From Salinicola rhizosphaerae (GTDB lineage: Bacteria; Pseudomonadota; Gammaproteobacteria; Pseudomonadales; Halomonadaceae): a stretch of 39,771 bases of DNA. The stretch is from NCBI RefSeq assembly GCF_014652715.1, contig NZ_BMZI01000003.1, forward strand, positions 526,664-566,434. The letters run 5' to 3'. Under the pieces are notes generated by a model. That model was given only the letters and a program-made list of their open reading frames with translations, ran no database searches and was not told the origin of the DNA. The position numbers and the translations under genes are program-made. Shown in pieces: positions 8,638 to 15,435 of this stretch (positions within the stretch are counted from its first letter, which is position 1; each line of letters opens with the position of its first letter).

Positions 8638-9452
8638 GCGCGAGCCCCGAACGAACACTTCCCTCATCGCGCCGGCACTGGCGCAAGCCGCCATTCATCG
8701 CCAACCCGCTGCTGCGCTGGGGGCTGGTCGTCGGCGTCGCGATCTACGCCATCTGGGCGATCTCGATTCTGCCTTTCGATCTCGACCGTATCAGTCAGGG
8801 AATGACCCGCGCCGCGCGTATCTTCTCCGGCGCGTTTCCGCCCAACTTCGACCGTTACGAGCTACTAATCGATGGCTTTCTCGAGAGCCTGCAGATCGCG
8901 ATTTTGGCGACACTGCTGGGGCTCGCGCTGAGCGTGCCCATTGCGTTCATGGCGGCCCACAACATTGCCGCCAAGCCGGTCTATGCGATCGGGCGCGCGA
9001 TCATCATCCTGGCGCGCAGCTTCCATCCGGTGATCGTGGCGATTCTGTTCGTCAAGGCAGTGGGATTCGGCCCGGTCGCCGGCATTCTGACTCTGACGCT
9101 CTACTCGATCGGCTTCGTCGCCAAGATGCTCGCCGAGCGTATCGAAGAGATCGACTGGGGCCAGGTGGAAGCGCTCCGCGCCAGCGGCACACCTTATATC
9201 AGCGTGCTGCAGTTTGCCGTGCTGCCGCAGATCATGCCGCGCCAGATCGGTCTCGGTATCTATCAGCTCGACAGCAACCTGCGCGCCTCGGCGGTCGTCG
9301 GCATCGTCGGCGCCGGCGGTATCGGCTCGACGTTAATGAACGCCTTCGGCCGCTACGACTACGATTTCGCGCTGGCGATCACGCTGGTGATCATCGGGGT
9401 GATCCTGGTCAGCGAAGCCATCAGCGGTCGGATCAGGAGAAACATCGGATGA
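8634..9452 (+). CDS. phnE1: Phosphonate/phosphite-type ABC permease 1 (PhnE-like)
   Basis: This 272-residue inner-membrane permease has about six transmembrane helices, starting with LRWGLVVGVAIYAIWAISIL. The EAA-type loop that docks on the ATPase is VEALRASGTPYISVLQFAVLP, about two thirds along. The conserved C-terminal GIVGAGGIG segment is present. Its start overlaps the ATPase stop and its stop overlaps the next permease start (ATGA at both joints), so the three are translationally coupled. Two different permeases together probably form the heterodimeric channel. Confidence 0.9.
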   Translation: MSASPERTLPSSRRHWRKPPFIANPLLRWGLVVGVAIYAIWAISILPFDLDRISQGMTRAARIFSGAFPPNFDRYELLIDGFLESLQIAILATLLGLALSVPIAFMAAHNIAAKPVYAIGRAIIILARSFHPVIVAILFVKAVGFGPVAGILTLTLYSIGFVAKMLAERIEEIDWGQVEALRASGTPYISVLQFAVLPQIMPRQIGLGIYQLDSNLRASAVVGIVGAGGIGSTLMNAFGRYDYDFALAITLVIIGVILVSEAISGRIRRNIG

Positions 9453-10261
9453 TGCAGCCAACCACTCCGAACGTTGCCGAACGCACCTGGGCGCGCTATA
9501 CGCCGCAACAACGCTGGAAGCGTCTCGCCACGCTGCTGTTGGTCGCCGCGTCCGTAGTCTGGGCGGTGGAGAGCATCGATATCATCTGGCCGTGGGTGTG
9601 GGACGCGCCGGCCCAGGTCGGCGATCTGTTCGGCCGCATGGTGCCGCCGGACGTGAGCAACTTGCGGGCGATTCTGTGGGCGCTGGTAGAGACGCTCAAT
9701 ATCGCCACAATCGCCACATTCATCGCCGTCTTTCTGTCGCTACCGATCGCCTACATTGCGGCCCAGAACACCACGCCCAACCGTTTCACGCTGTGGCTAG
9801 GGCGCTTCATCCTGGTTTCCAGTCGTTCGGTCAACACGCTGATCTGGGCGCTGCTGTTCGTGGCGATCTTCGGCCCCGGCGTGCTGGCCGGCATCATCGC
9901 GATCATGTTCCGCTCGATCGGTTTTCTCGGCAAGCTGCTGGGCGAGGCGATCGAGGAGATCGACCGCCGCCCGGTAGAGGCGCTGGAAGCCACCGGCGCC
10001 TCACGGGCGAAGGTGGTGCTCTACGCCATCGTGCCGCAGATCGTACCGACCTTCTTCGCTGTCAGCATTCTGCGCTGGGACATCAACCTGCGGGAATCGA
10101 CTGTCCTCGGCCTGGTTGGCGCCGGTGGTATCGGCGTGATTCTGCAGGGCGCCATCGATACGCTCGCCTGGCAGACCGTGGCGACCATCCTGCTGGCGAT
10201 CATCGTGCTCGTCATCCTGGGTGAGGCGCTGGCCGCCTGGCTGCGCAAGAAGGTCATCTGA
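9449..10261 (+). CDS. phnE2: Phosphonate/phosphite-type ABC permease 2 (PhnE-like)
   Basis: This is a second permease of 270 residues, related to its neighbour but clearly diverged. It has an N-terminal helix around LATLLLVAASVVWAVESIDI, the EAA-type loop VEALEATGASRAKVVLYAIVP, and the C-terminal GLVGAGGIGVILQGAI. AGGAGA lies 8 bp before the ATG at 9449; a second ATG follows directly at 9452. It ends the operon: a large perfect palindrome 30 bp beyond the stop may serve as terminator. Longer in-frame extensions upstream lie inside the first permease gene and are not real. Confidence 0.9.
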   Translation: MMQPTTPNVAERTWARYTPQQRWKRLATLLLVAASVVWAVESIDIIWPWVWDAPAQVGDLFGRMVPPDVSNLRAILWALVETLNIATIATFIAVFLSLPIAYIAAQNTTPNRFTLWLGRFILVSSRSVNTLIWALLFVAIFGPGVLAGIIAIMFRSIGFLGKLLGEAIEEIDRRPVEALEATGASRAKVVLYAIVPQIVPTFFAVSILRWDINLRESTVLGLVGAGGIGVILQGAIDTLAWQTVATILLAIIVLVILGEALAAWLRKKVI

Positions 10262-10289
10262 TTGTGACTGCCAATGGGCGCTCGAGGCG

Positions 10290-10322
10290 CTAATGCGGCC
10301 GACCTCAGGTCGGCCGCATTAG
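10290..10322 (+). repeat. 33-bp perfect palindrome (possible terminator) after the phn operon
   Basis: Arms of 16 bp (CTAATGCGGCCGACCT and its reverse complement) flank a single central C. No T-run follows, so it is either a weak or bidirectional terminator or a mobile REP-like palindrome. Being palindromic, it creates a shadow reading frame with the same peptide on both strands. Confidence 0.75.
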
Positions 10323-10837
10323 TGGGTTCGTCACCTCCATTCAGCTCTCGACAGCAGCCTGGTTCAGGCGCCGAGGGCCGCCGAAAGGCCACGATTCCCT
10401 TCTCGACCCAAAACAGCCCACATTCAGGACAGCTCTCCCTCACACTGGCCCCAGTCTCGATAGCTCACAGGTACACGTCACGCCTCGAATGCTTGCCTCG
10501 AATTCTCGTCTAAGAGACCTGCGGCGGCCCCGCCCAAAGATGACATATGTATAAATAAACCTTAGACTTTAGTCTATGAATTCATCACACACTGTTATCC
10601 AACAACACACAACAACGCCCGTGACGTCCTTCAAATCTTCCCCGATGACGCAGGTCCGCGCCGCGCGTCCCTCGCCCGAACCCTGATATCGCTACGCATC
10701 ACTGGCGTAGCAAGTCTTTGCCGAGATATCAGGCGAACCGGGGGCAAGCCCTCAATCTGGCGGAGTCTTTCCGCTTTCTATAACGACAAATCACCGCAGT
10801 TGCGGTGCGGCCTCTGCGCCGCCACTGGAGTCAAACA
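10323..10837 (+). other. Long non-coding leader region before the polyol-permease gene
   Basis: This 515-bp stretch has no convincing gene. It holds the palindrome TAGACTTTAGTCTA (10563-10576); nested inverted repeats CTGATATC/GATATCAG (10683-10690, 10725-10732) around GCTACGC/GCGTAGC (10691-10697, 10705-10711); and the hairpin ACCGCA/TGCGGT (10793-10806) just before the start codon. The region could be a structured 5' leader or an operator zone. I do not recognise a known riboswitch. Confidence 0.5.
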
Positions 10838-12118
10838 ATGAATCATTTTCTCACTCGGATCGGCATGCCGCCGAGCCTGGCGCTGGGCTATCTTGGCGTC
10901 GTGATTTTCATGATGGGTGATGGTCTGGAGGCCGCGTGGCTGCAAAGCTACCTGGTCGGACACGGTCTCACCGAGACCGAGGCTGCCACGGTGTTCGCCG
11001 GCTACGGCGTAACGGTTGCCATCGGCTCCTGGTTTTCAGGGGTACTGACAGAGGCCTTCGGTCCAACCAAGACCATGCTCTCCGGCGCGCTGCTCTTTGT
11101 CTTCGGCACGGTGCTGTTCATACCCGCCATCTCCTCGGGCATCGACTACACCACGCTGCTGTGGACCTATCCCATGCGCGGGTTCGCTTACCCGATGTTC
11201 TCCTATTCGTTTCTGCTGGTCATCGCTCAGGTGACGCCGAAGGCTCGACTCGGCTCCGCCGTTGGCTGGTTCTGGTTCTGCTTCACTTTTGGTTTTTTCG
11301 TGCTGGGTGCTCAATATTCTGACCTGGGTTTCTCACTGCTCCAGCTGACGCCGATCGACATGCTCTGGACCGGACTGATCTTCATCGCGATCGGCACCGC
11401 CATCGCCCTTTTCAGCTTCTTCTATAACCGCCGCCGGGGCATCGAGATCGCGCCCGGCAAAGGGTTCAAAGCCAAATCACTGCTCAAGGGCATTACCATC
11501 GCCGTCGAGAACTACAAGATCGGCTTCGGTGGACTCGCGCGCACCATCAACACCGTGGCGAGCTACGGTTTCATCGCCTTCATGCCGAGCATCATGCAGA
11601 ACGAAGTCGGCTACACCCAGAGCGAGTGGTTGCAGATCTGGGCGATGCTGTTTTTCAGCAACATCATCGCGAACCTGATTGCGGGCGCGGTTGGCGACCG
11701 GATTGGCTGGCGCCAGACCATCATGTGGGGCGGCGGCTTTCTCTGCATGCTCTCGGTGCTCGGCTTCTACTACTTGCCTGTCTGGACCGGGAGTTACTGG
11801 CTGGGCATGTTGATGGCGATCTGCCTGGGCTTCGGCCTCGGCGGCTTCGTGCCACTGTCGGCACTCATGCCCAGTCTGGCCCCCGAGAACAAGGGCGCGG
11901 CGCTCTCCGTGCTCAACCTGGGCGCTGGGCTCTCGACGTTCGTCGGCACGGCACTGGTCAGCGTTCTGCTGGGCTCGCTGGGGCCAGAGGGCATCATCTG
12001 GATCTTTGCAGTGCTTTACGGGCTCAGCATTGCCCTGGTGCGCACCATGACACTGGACGACGAGACCGCCCCCTCGCCCGCCGAACATGCAGTGCCGACC
12101 TCACCGTCGCGCGGCTGA
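10838..12118 (+). CDS. MFS transporter, polyol permease (RbtT/DalT) family-like
   Basis: This is a 426-residue inner-membrane carrier with 12 hydrophobic helices. The N-terminus MNHFLTRIGMPPSLALGYLGVV and the motifs FMMGDGLEAAWL and YPMRGFAYPMFSYSFLLVI match the ribitol/arabinitol permease branch as I recall it. A cytoplasmic loop (YNRRRGIEIAPGKGF) separates the two halves near residue 200. GGAG lies 7 bp before the ATG at 10838. It stands alone, without polyol dehydrogenase or kinase genes nearby, so the substrate is uncertain. The last 42 coding bases before GG-stop are repeated at 6509-6550. The serine/proline-rich tail is not part of the carrier core. Confidence 0.75.
   Translation: MNHFLTRIGMPPSLALGYLGVVIFMMGDGLEAAWLQSYLVGHGLTETEAATVFAGYGVTVAIGSWFSGVLTEAFGPTKTMLSGALLFVFGTVLFIPAISSGIDYTTLLWTYPMRGFAYPMFSYSFLLVIAQVTPKARLGSAVGWFWFCFTFGFFVLGAQYSDLGFSLLQLTPIDMLWTGLIFIAIGTAIALFSFFYNRRRGIEIAPGKGFKAKSLLKGITIAVENYKIGFGGLARTINTVASYGFIAFMPSIMQNEVGYTQSEWLQIWAMLFFSNIIANLIAGAVGDRIGWRQTIMWGGGFLCMLSVLGFYYLPVWTGSYWLGMLMAICLGFGLGGFVPLSALMPSLAPENKGAALSVLNLGAGLSTFVGTALVSVLLGSLGPEGIIWIFAVLYGLSIALVRTMTLDDETAPSPAEHAVPTSPSRG
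12071..12112 (+). repeat. 42-bp direct repeat, copy 2 (3' end of the polyol-permease gene)
   Basis: It is identical to 6509-6550 and in the same orientation. The two copies bracket a 5.5-kb block with the phn operon and this carrier. Confidence 0.93.
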
Positions 12119-12128
12119 TGCCACGAAG

Positions 12129-12160
12129 CGATTCCCGGCTGGCATACTCGCCGGGAATCG
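12129..12160. terminator. Bidirectional hairpin between convergent genes
   Basis: Perfect 11-bp arms CGATTCCCGGC (12129-12139) and GCCGGGAATCG (12150-12160) surround a 10-nt loop. The hairpin lies between the carrier stop at 12118 and the convergent CNNM gene end at 12184. There is no T-run. Confidence 0.6.
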
Positions 12161-12183
12161 TTCGAGACGTGTTCTGACCTGCT

Positions 12184-13218
12184 TCAGCGTGAAGTCGAAG
12201 TGGGTGTCTCGCGCCGGATGCGCTTCAACCAGCGGCGCTTGGCGTAGCGGCGCAGGTTGTGGACGCTGTCGGTCTCGTCGACGATATCCTGCCCCAGGAT
12301 CGTCTCGATCACGTCCTCGAGCGTGATCACGCCGACCCAGCTGCCATGATCGTCGTAGACCACGCGCAGGTGATTGTGGTCCCTGAGCATTTCGGTGAAG
12401 ACATGCTCGACGCTGTCGGTATCGGTGACGTCGGTCAGCGGATGCATCAGCGACTTCAGCGTCTGCTCATCTTCCGCGTGGTAGGTGTCGGCCTTGTGCA
12501 CATAGCCCAGCGCCTCTTCGCCGCCGTCCATCACGGGAAAGCGCGTGAACTGCGTCTTGCCGTAACGCTGGTCGAACTCGGCGACGGTCATTTCCGGTCT
12601 GACGGTTTCGCAGACCGTGCGCGGCGTCATCACGTCCCTCACCGGAATTTCGTGCAGATTGAGGATGTTGGTGATGGTGCGGGTCTCATCGGCGTCCAGC
12701 GCCTTCTCCTCGAGCCCGATACGCGCCAGCGCCTTGATCTCGCCGCGCATGTCGACGTCGTTCTCCTGCTTGGCAATACGGTTGGTGATCGTTTCCGAGA
12801 GCCAGATGAAGGGCAAGAGACTCCAGACCATGAACTTGAGAATGCGCGGCAGCAGCGGCGCCAGCGCGCGCCAGTAGGTCGCGCCGATGGTCTTGGGAAT
12901 GATCTCGGAAAAGATCAGGATGCCGAACGTCATCAGCGCCGAGGCAATCGCCACATGGGCATCGCCGAATACAGCCGCCACCTGCGCGCCGACGCCGGTC
13001 GCGCCGACCGTGTGAGCAATGGTATTGAGGGTGAGAATCGCCGCCAGTGGCCGATCGATATTGGACTTCAGCGCGTTCAGCGCATCGTGAAGCTTGGGGC
13101 GATCATCCTTGAGCTGCGCGATGAAGCTGGGCGTCAGCGAAAGCAGTGCGGCTTCCAGTACCGAGCAGAGGAAGGAGAAGCCGATGGAGAGAACGACGAA
13201 TGCCGTCAGCAGGAGCAT
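12184..13218 (-). CDS. CNNM/DUF21 membrane protein with CBS pair (CorC/HlyC-like)
   Basis: This is a 344-residue inner-membrane protein. The N-terminal half is the DUF21/CNNM domain: hydrophobic segments at about 1-22, 55-80, 90-110 and 120-145, and the hallmark SEIIPKTIGA near residue 105. An acidic helix region (EEKALDADETRTITNIL) leads into a CBS pair at about 190-315, with VMTPRTVC and GVITLEDVIETILGQDIVDETD. Relatives export magnesium or sodium, or confer resistance to cobalt and magnesium. The CorC_HlyC C-terminal domain of longer relatives is absent; instead there is a short arginine-rich tail. It is monocistronic, convergent with the upstream carrier. Confidence 0.88.
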   Translation of the reverse strand: MLLLTAFVVLSIGFSFLCSVLEAALLSLTPSFIAQLKDDRPKLHDALNALKSNIDRPLAAILTLNTIAHTVGATGVGAQVAAVFGDAHVAIASALMTFGILIFSEIIPKTIGATYWRALAPLLPRILKFMVWSLLPFIWLSETITNRIAKQENDVDMRGEIKALARIGLEEKALDADETRTITNILNLHEIPVRDVMTPRTVCETVRPEMTVAEFDQRYGKTQFTRFPVMDGGEEALGYVHKADTYHAEDEQTLKSLMHPLTDVTDTDSVEHVFTEMLRDHNHLRVVYDDHGSWVGVITLEDVIETILGQDIVDETDSVHNLRRYAKRRWLKRIRRETPTSTSR

Positions 13219-13326
13219 GGGGGTTCGCTATGTGACCTGTAAGGGCTCTTTATCCTGACTCGCGACATCGCTGTCAATGACCCCGCAGACCAGCGGTCTC
13301 GACGTCGCCACGCTGGGACCGCTTTC

Positions 13327-13372
13327 GGGATCAGTGGCCGAACTTCTTTGAGGGATCAGTGGCCGAACTTCT
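13327..13372 (+). repeat. 25-bp-period duplication of the PPOX gene end
   Basis: The 21-bp string GGGATCAGTGGCCGAACTTCT occurs at 13327-13347 and 13352-13372. The second copy contains the stop codon and last residues (KFGH) of the minus-strand gene; the first lies in its 3' untranslated region. The coding sequence is intact. Confidence 0.93.
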
Positions 13373-13844
13373 CGTTCTCGCCGAGATCGGGCTGGTGACC
13401 TTTTTTCAGGTTCGCCTTCGCGATTTCGTAGAGCTGGAAGGTCTTGCTTTCTCGCGCCTGCCAGTGCTCACCGAAGTCGATATCGATCTCCATCATGGTG
13501 ATGTCCGGATCGTCCTTGCCATCGGGAAACCAGGCGGCGACGAACGGATTCCAGTACTTTTCGACCAGATCGCGATCGTCGTTCAGCCGCGCCTTGCCGG
13601 TCATCGAGACGTAGATCCCGTGCTCCTGATCAGAGAAGGTCAGGCAGACGTCGCGATCCTGCTCGGTCTCGATGACCTTCTCCGCGCTGCGGCGGGTAAA
13701 GAACCACAGCGTGCCATCATAGGCTTCCTGCACCAGATGCATGGGACGTGCCCGCGGCGCGCCGTCGTCGAGCGTGACCAGCATGCCGACCTTGATCTTC
13801 TCGATCAGCTGCCAGATCTTCTGCTTGTGTTCGGGACTGGACAT
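13356..13844 (-). CDS. Pyridoxamine-5'-phosphate-oxidase-fold protein, general stress protein 26 type
   Basis: This is a 162-residue flavin-binding split-barrel protein. Typical features are the opening helix HKQKIWQLIEKIKVGMLVTLD, the RARPMHL strand, WFFTRRSAEKVIE and DQEHGIYVSMTGKARL, and a WFPDGKDDPDITMMEI region shared with the YdaG/Gsp26 group. These proteins bind FMN or FAD and are induced by general stress; the reaction is unknown. GGAGGAGG precedes the start. It is a single gene between the CNNM gene and the glucosylglycerol-phosphatase gene. Its 3' end is duplicated just downstream of the stop. Confidence 0.88.
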   Translation of the reverse strand: MSSPEHKQKIWQLIEKIKVGMLVTLDDGAPRARPMHLVQEAYDGTLWFFTRRSAEKVIETEQDRDVCLTFSDQEHGIYVSMTGKARLNDDRDLVEKYWNPFVAAWFPDGKDDPDITMMEIDIDFGEHWQARESKTFQLYEIAKANLKKGHQPDLGENEKFGH

Positions 13845-14009
13845 GATTGCCTCCTCCGTTGGCGGTGTCCCCGCGCCCTCCGGCGCGGCCGTGCCGACGC
13901 CGTCAATGGCGCCTTCGTCTGCAGACTAGTCGCGGCGGGGGCACGCGGCAAACCGGGTCAACGATGCCACCGGCACTCGCGGCGCTGGATCGCCCCCCGC
14001 CGCTTGGCT

Positions 14010-14016
14010 CTATACT
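14010..14016 (+). promoter_or_regulatory. Possible sigma-S-type -10 element before stpA
   Basis: CTATACT fits the extended -10 preferred by RpoS, 64 bp before the stpA start, and no good -35 is seen 17 bp upstream. This would suit a salt-stress gene. It is tentative, because a lone -10 is weak evidence. Confidence 0.35.
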
Positions 14017-14080
14017 GGGGTTCGACGTCGCCCCGTGACGATGAACGTCGCCATACGCCCATCCAACGACAAGATATCCG

Positions 14081-15373
14081 ATGACTTCGACTCGCTCCGA
14101 TTCGCTCACTCACTACCTTGACCATGCCGCGCTGCTTGATGAGCTGGCCGCCACCGACAACCTGCTGATCATCCAGGATCTCGACGGTGTCTGCATGGGG
14201 CTGGTCGGCGATCCGCTGACGCGCACGTTGGAGCGCCGCTATCTCGACGCCGCCCGCCGGCTCGACGGCCACTTTTATGTGCTGACCAATGGCGAGCACG
14301 TCGGCTCGCGCGGCGTCAACGGCATCGTCGAGGCGCTGTTCGAGACACCGGATCGCGCCGGCGAGCAGGGCCGCTACCTGCCAGGCCTCGCCGCCGGTGG
14401 GGTGCAGTGGCAGAGCCGTTTCGGGGATGTCTCGCACCCGGGGGTCAGCGACGCCGCGCTCGACTTCCTCGCCGAACTTCCCGCGCGCGCGGAACGCTTT
14501 CTCGAAACGCTTCTGGCCGCGCCCCAGTACTCGCTAGACAGCGACCTCAGGCGCGACCTGATCGCCAGTGCGGTGCTCGACAATCTCGCCTCGCCAACCC
14601 TCAACATCAACGTCTTCCATCGTCACTGGCAGGATGCGCCGGCGCGCTATCGCCAGCTTCAAGAGGATGTCGCCGCGTTCATGCAAGGCGAACTCGAGGC
14701 CGCCGCCAGCGCCGGGCTGAAAGACACCTTCTTCGTCCACTATGCGCCCAACGCCGGCCGGGACGCCGAGGGGCGCGAACGCCTAAGGGCGAGCGAGACG
14801 GTCGACGGCAAGCTTGGCGGTGCCGGCACCACGGACTTTCAGTTCATGCTTCGCGGCGCGGTGAAGGAGGTCGGCGTGCTGGTCATTCTCAACCGCTATT
14901 ATCACCGCCATACCGGCCACTATCCGCTCGGCGAGGCGTTCAATGCCATCGATGCACCGCGCAATCACGATGCCCTGCTGGCCCTCGCCAGAGAACATTT
15001 CGATCCGGCGCTGATGCCGAAGATCGTCGGCGTCGGCGATACCGTGACCTCCTACCTTGCAGCGACGGAAAATGGCAGCGAGCGTCAGCGGGGCGGCAGC
15101 GACCGGGGCTTTCTGACCCTGGTCAAACAGTTGGGCCAGGCGTTCGACAGCGGCAACCGCGCGCTCTTCGTCGACAGCAGCGGTGGCGAGGTCAGGCGCC
15201 CGGGCGTCGATGCCGCGCGTCTGACCGACCATGCCCGCGATGCCTCGGTCGACGTGTGGCCCGCACTCAACGGCATCAGCGACCCGGAAGACCCGCTCAG
15301 GCTCGACGCGATCTTCCCCCGCGGCCATACGCAGTACATCGACTTCTTCTGCGAGTTGGCCGCGCGGCGCTGA
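14081..15373 (+). CDS. stpA: Glucosylglycerol-3-phosphate phosphatase (StpA-like)
   Basis: This protein should dephosphorylate glucosylglycerol phosphate to glucosylglycerol, a compatible solute made under salt stress. The 430 residues line up with cyanobacterial StpA over the full length. Matches include LLIIQDLDGVCMGLV with nucleophile region Asp33/Asp35 (HAD type), HFYVLTNGEHVGSRGVNGIVE, YLPGLAAGGVQWQ, GTTDFQFMLRGAVKE, LNRYYHRHTGHYPLGEAF, and DPALMPKIVGVGDTVTS. The partner synthase (GgpS) is not in the window. Phosphoglucomutase, which supplies glucose-1-phosphate for ADP-glucose, lies 2.5 kb downstream on the other strand. A weak ribosome site and a CTATACT -10 precede the start. Confidence 0.92.
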   Translation: MTSTRSDSLTHYLDHAALLDELAATDNLLIIQDLDGVCMGLVGDPLTRTLERRYLDAARRLDGHFYVLTNGEHVGSRGVNGIVEALFETPDRAGEQGRYLPGLAAGGVQWQSRFGDVSHPGVSDAALDFLAELPARAERFLETLLAAPQYSLDSDLRRDLIASAVLDNLASPTLNINVFHRHWQDAPARYRQLQEDVAAFMQGELEAAASAGLKDTFFVHYAPNAGRDAEGRERLRASETVDGKLGGAGTTDFQFMLRGAVKEVGVLVILNRYYHRHTGHYPLGEAFNAIDAPRNHDALLALAREHFDPALMPKIVGVGDTVTSYLAATENGSERQRGGSDRGFLTLVKQLGQAFDSGNRALFVDSSGGEVRRPGVDAARLTDHARDASVDVWPALNGISDPEDPLRLDAIFPRGHTQYIDFFCELAARR

Positions 15374-15386
15374 TCGCTCCGAAGAG

Positions 15387-15410
15387 GCTGGGCTGGATAA
15401 ACAGCCCAGC
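15387..15410. terminator. Hairpin between convergent stpA and chemoreceptor genes
   Basis: GCTGGGCTG (15387-15395) and CAGCCCAGC (15402-15410) form a perfect 9-bp stem with a 6-nt loop, 14 bp after the stpA stop. No T-run follows. Confidence 0.55.
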
Positions 15411-15435
15411 GGGGCCTGGCTGGAGCAACAGCCGG

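Noticed and set aside
12259-13242. A 327-codon open frame antisense to the CNNM/CBS gene
   Set aside because: It overlaps a well-supported gene completely and has no recognisable domain.
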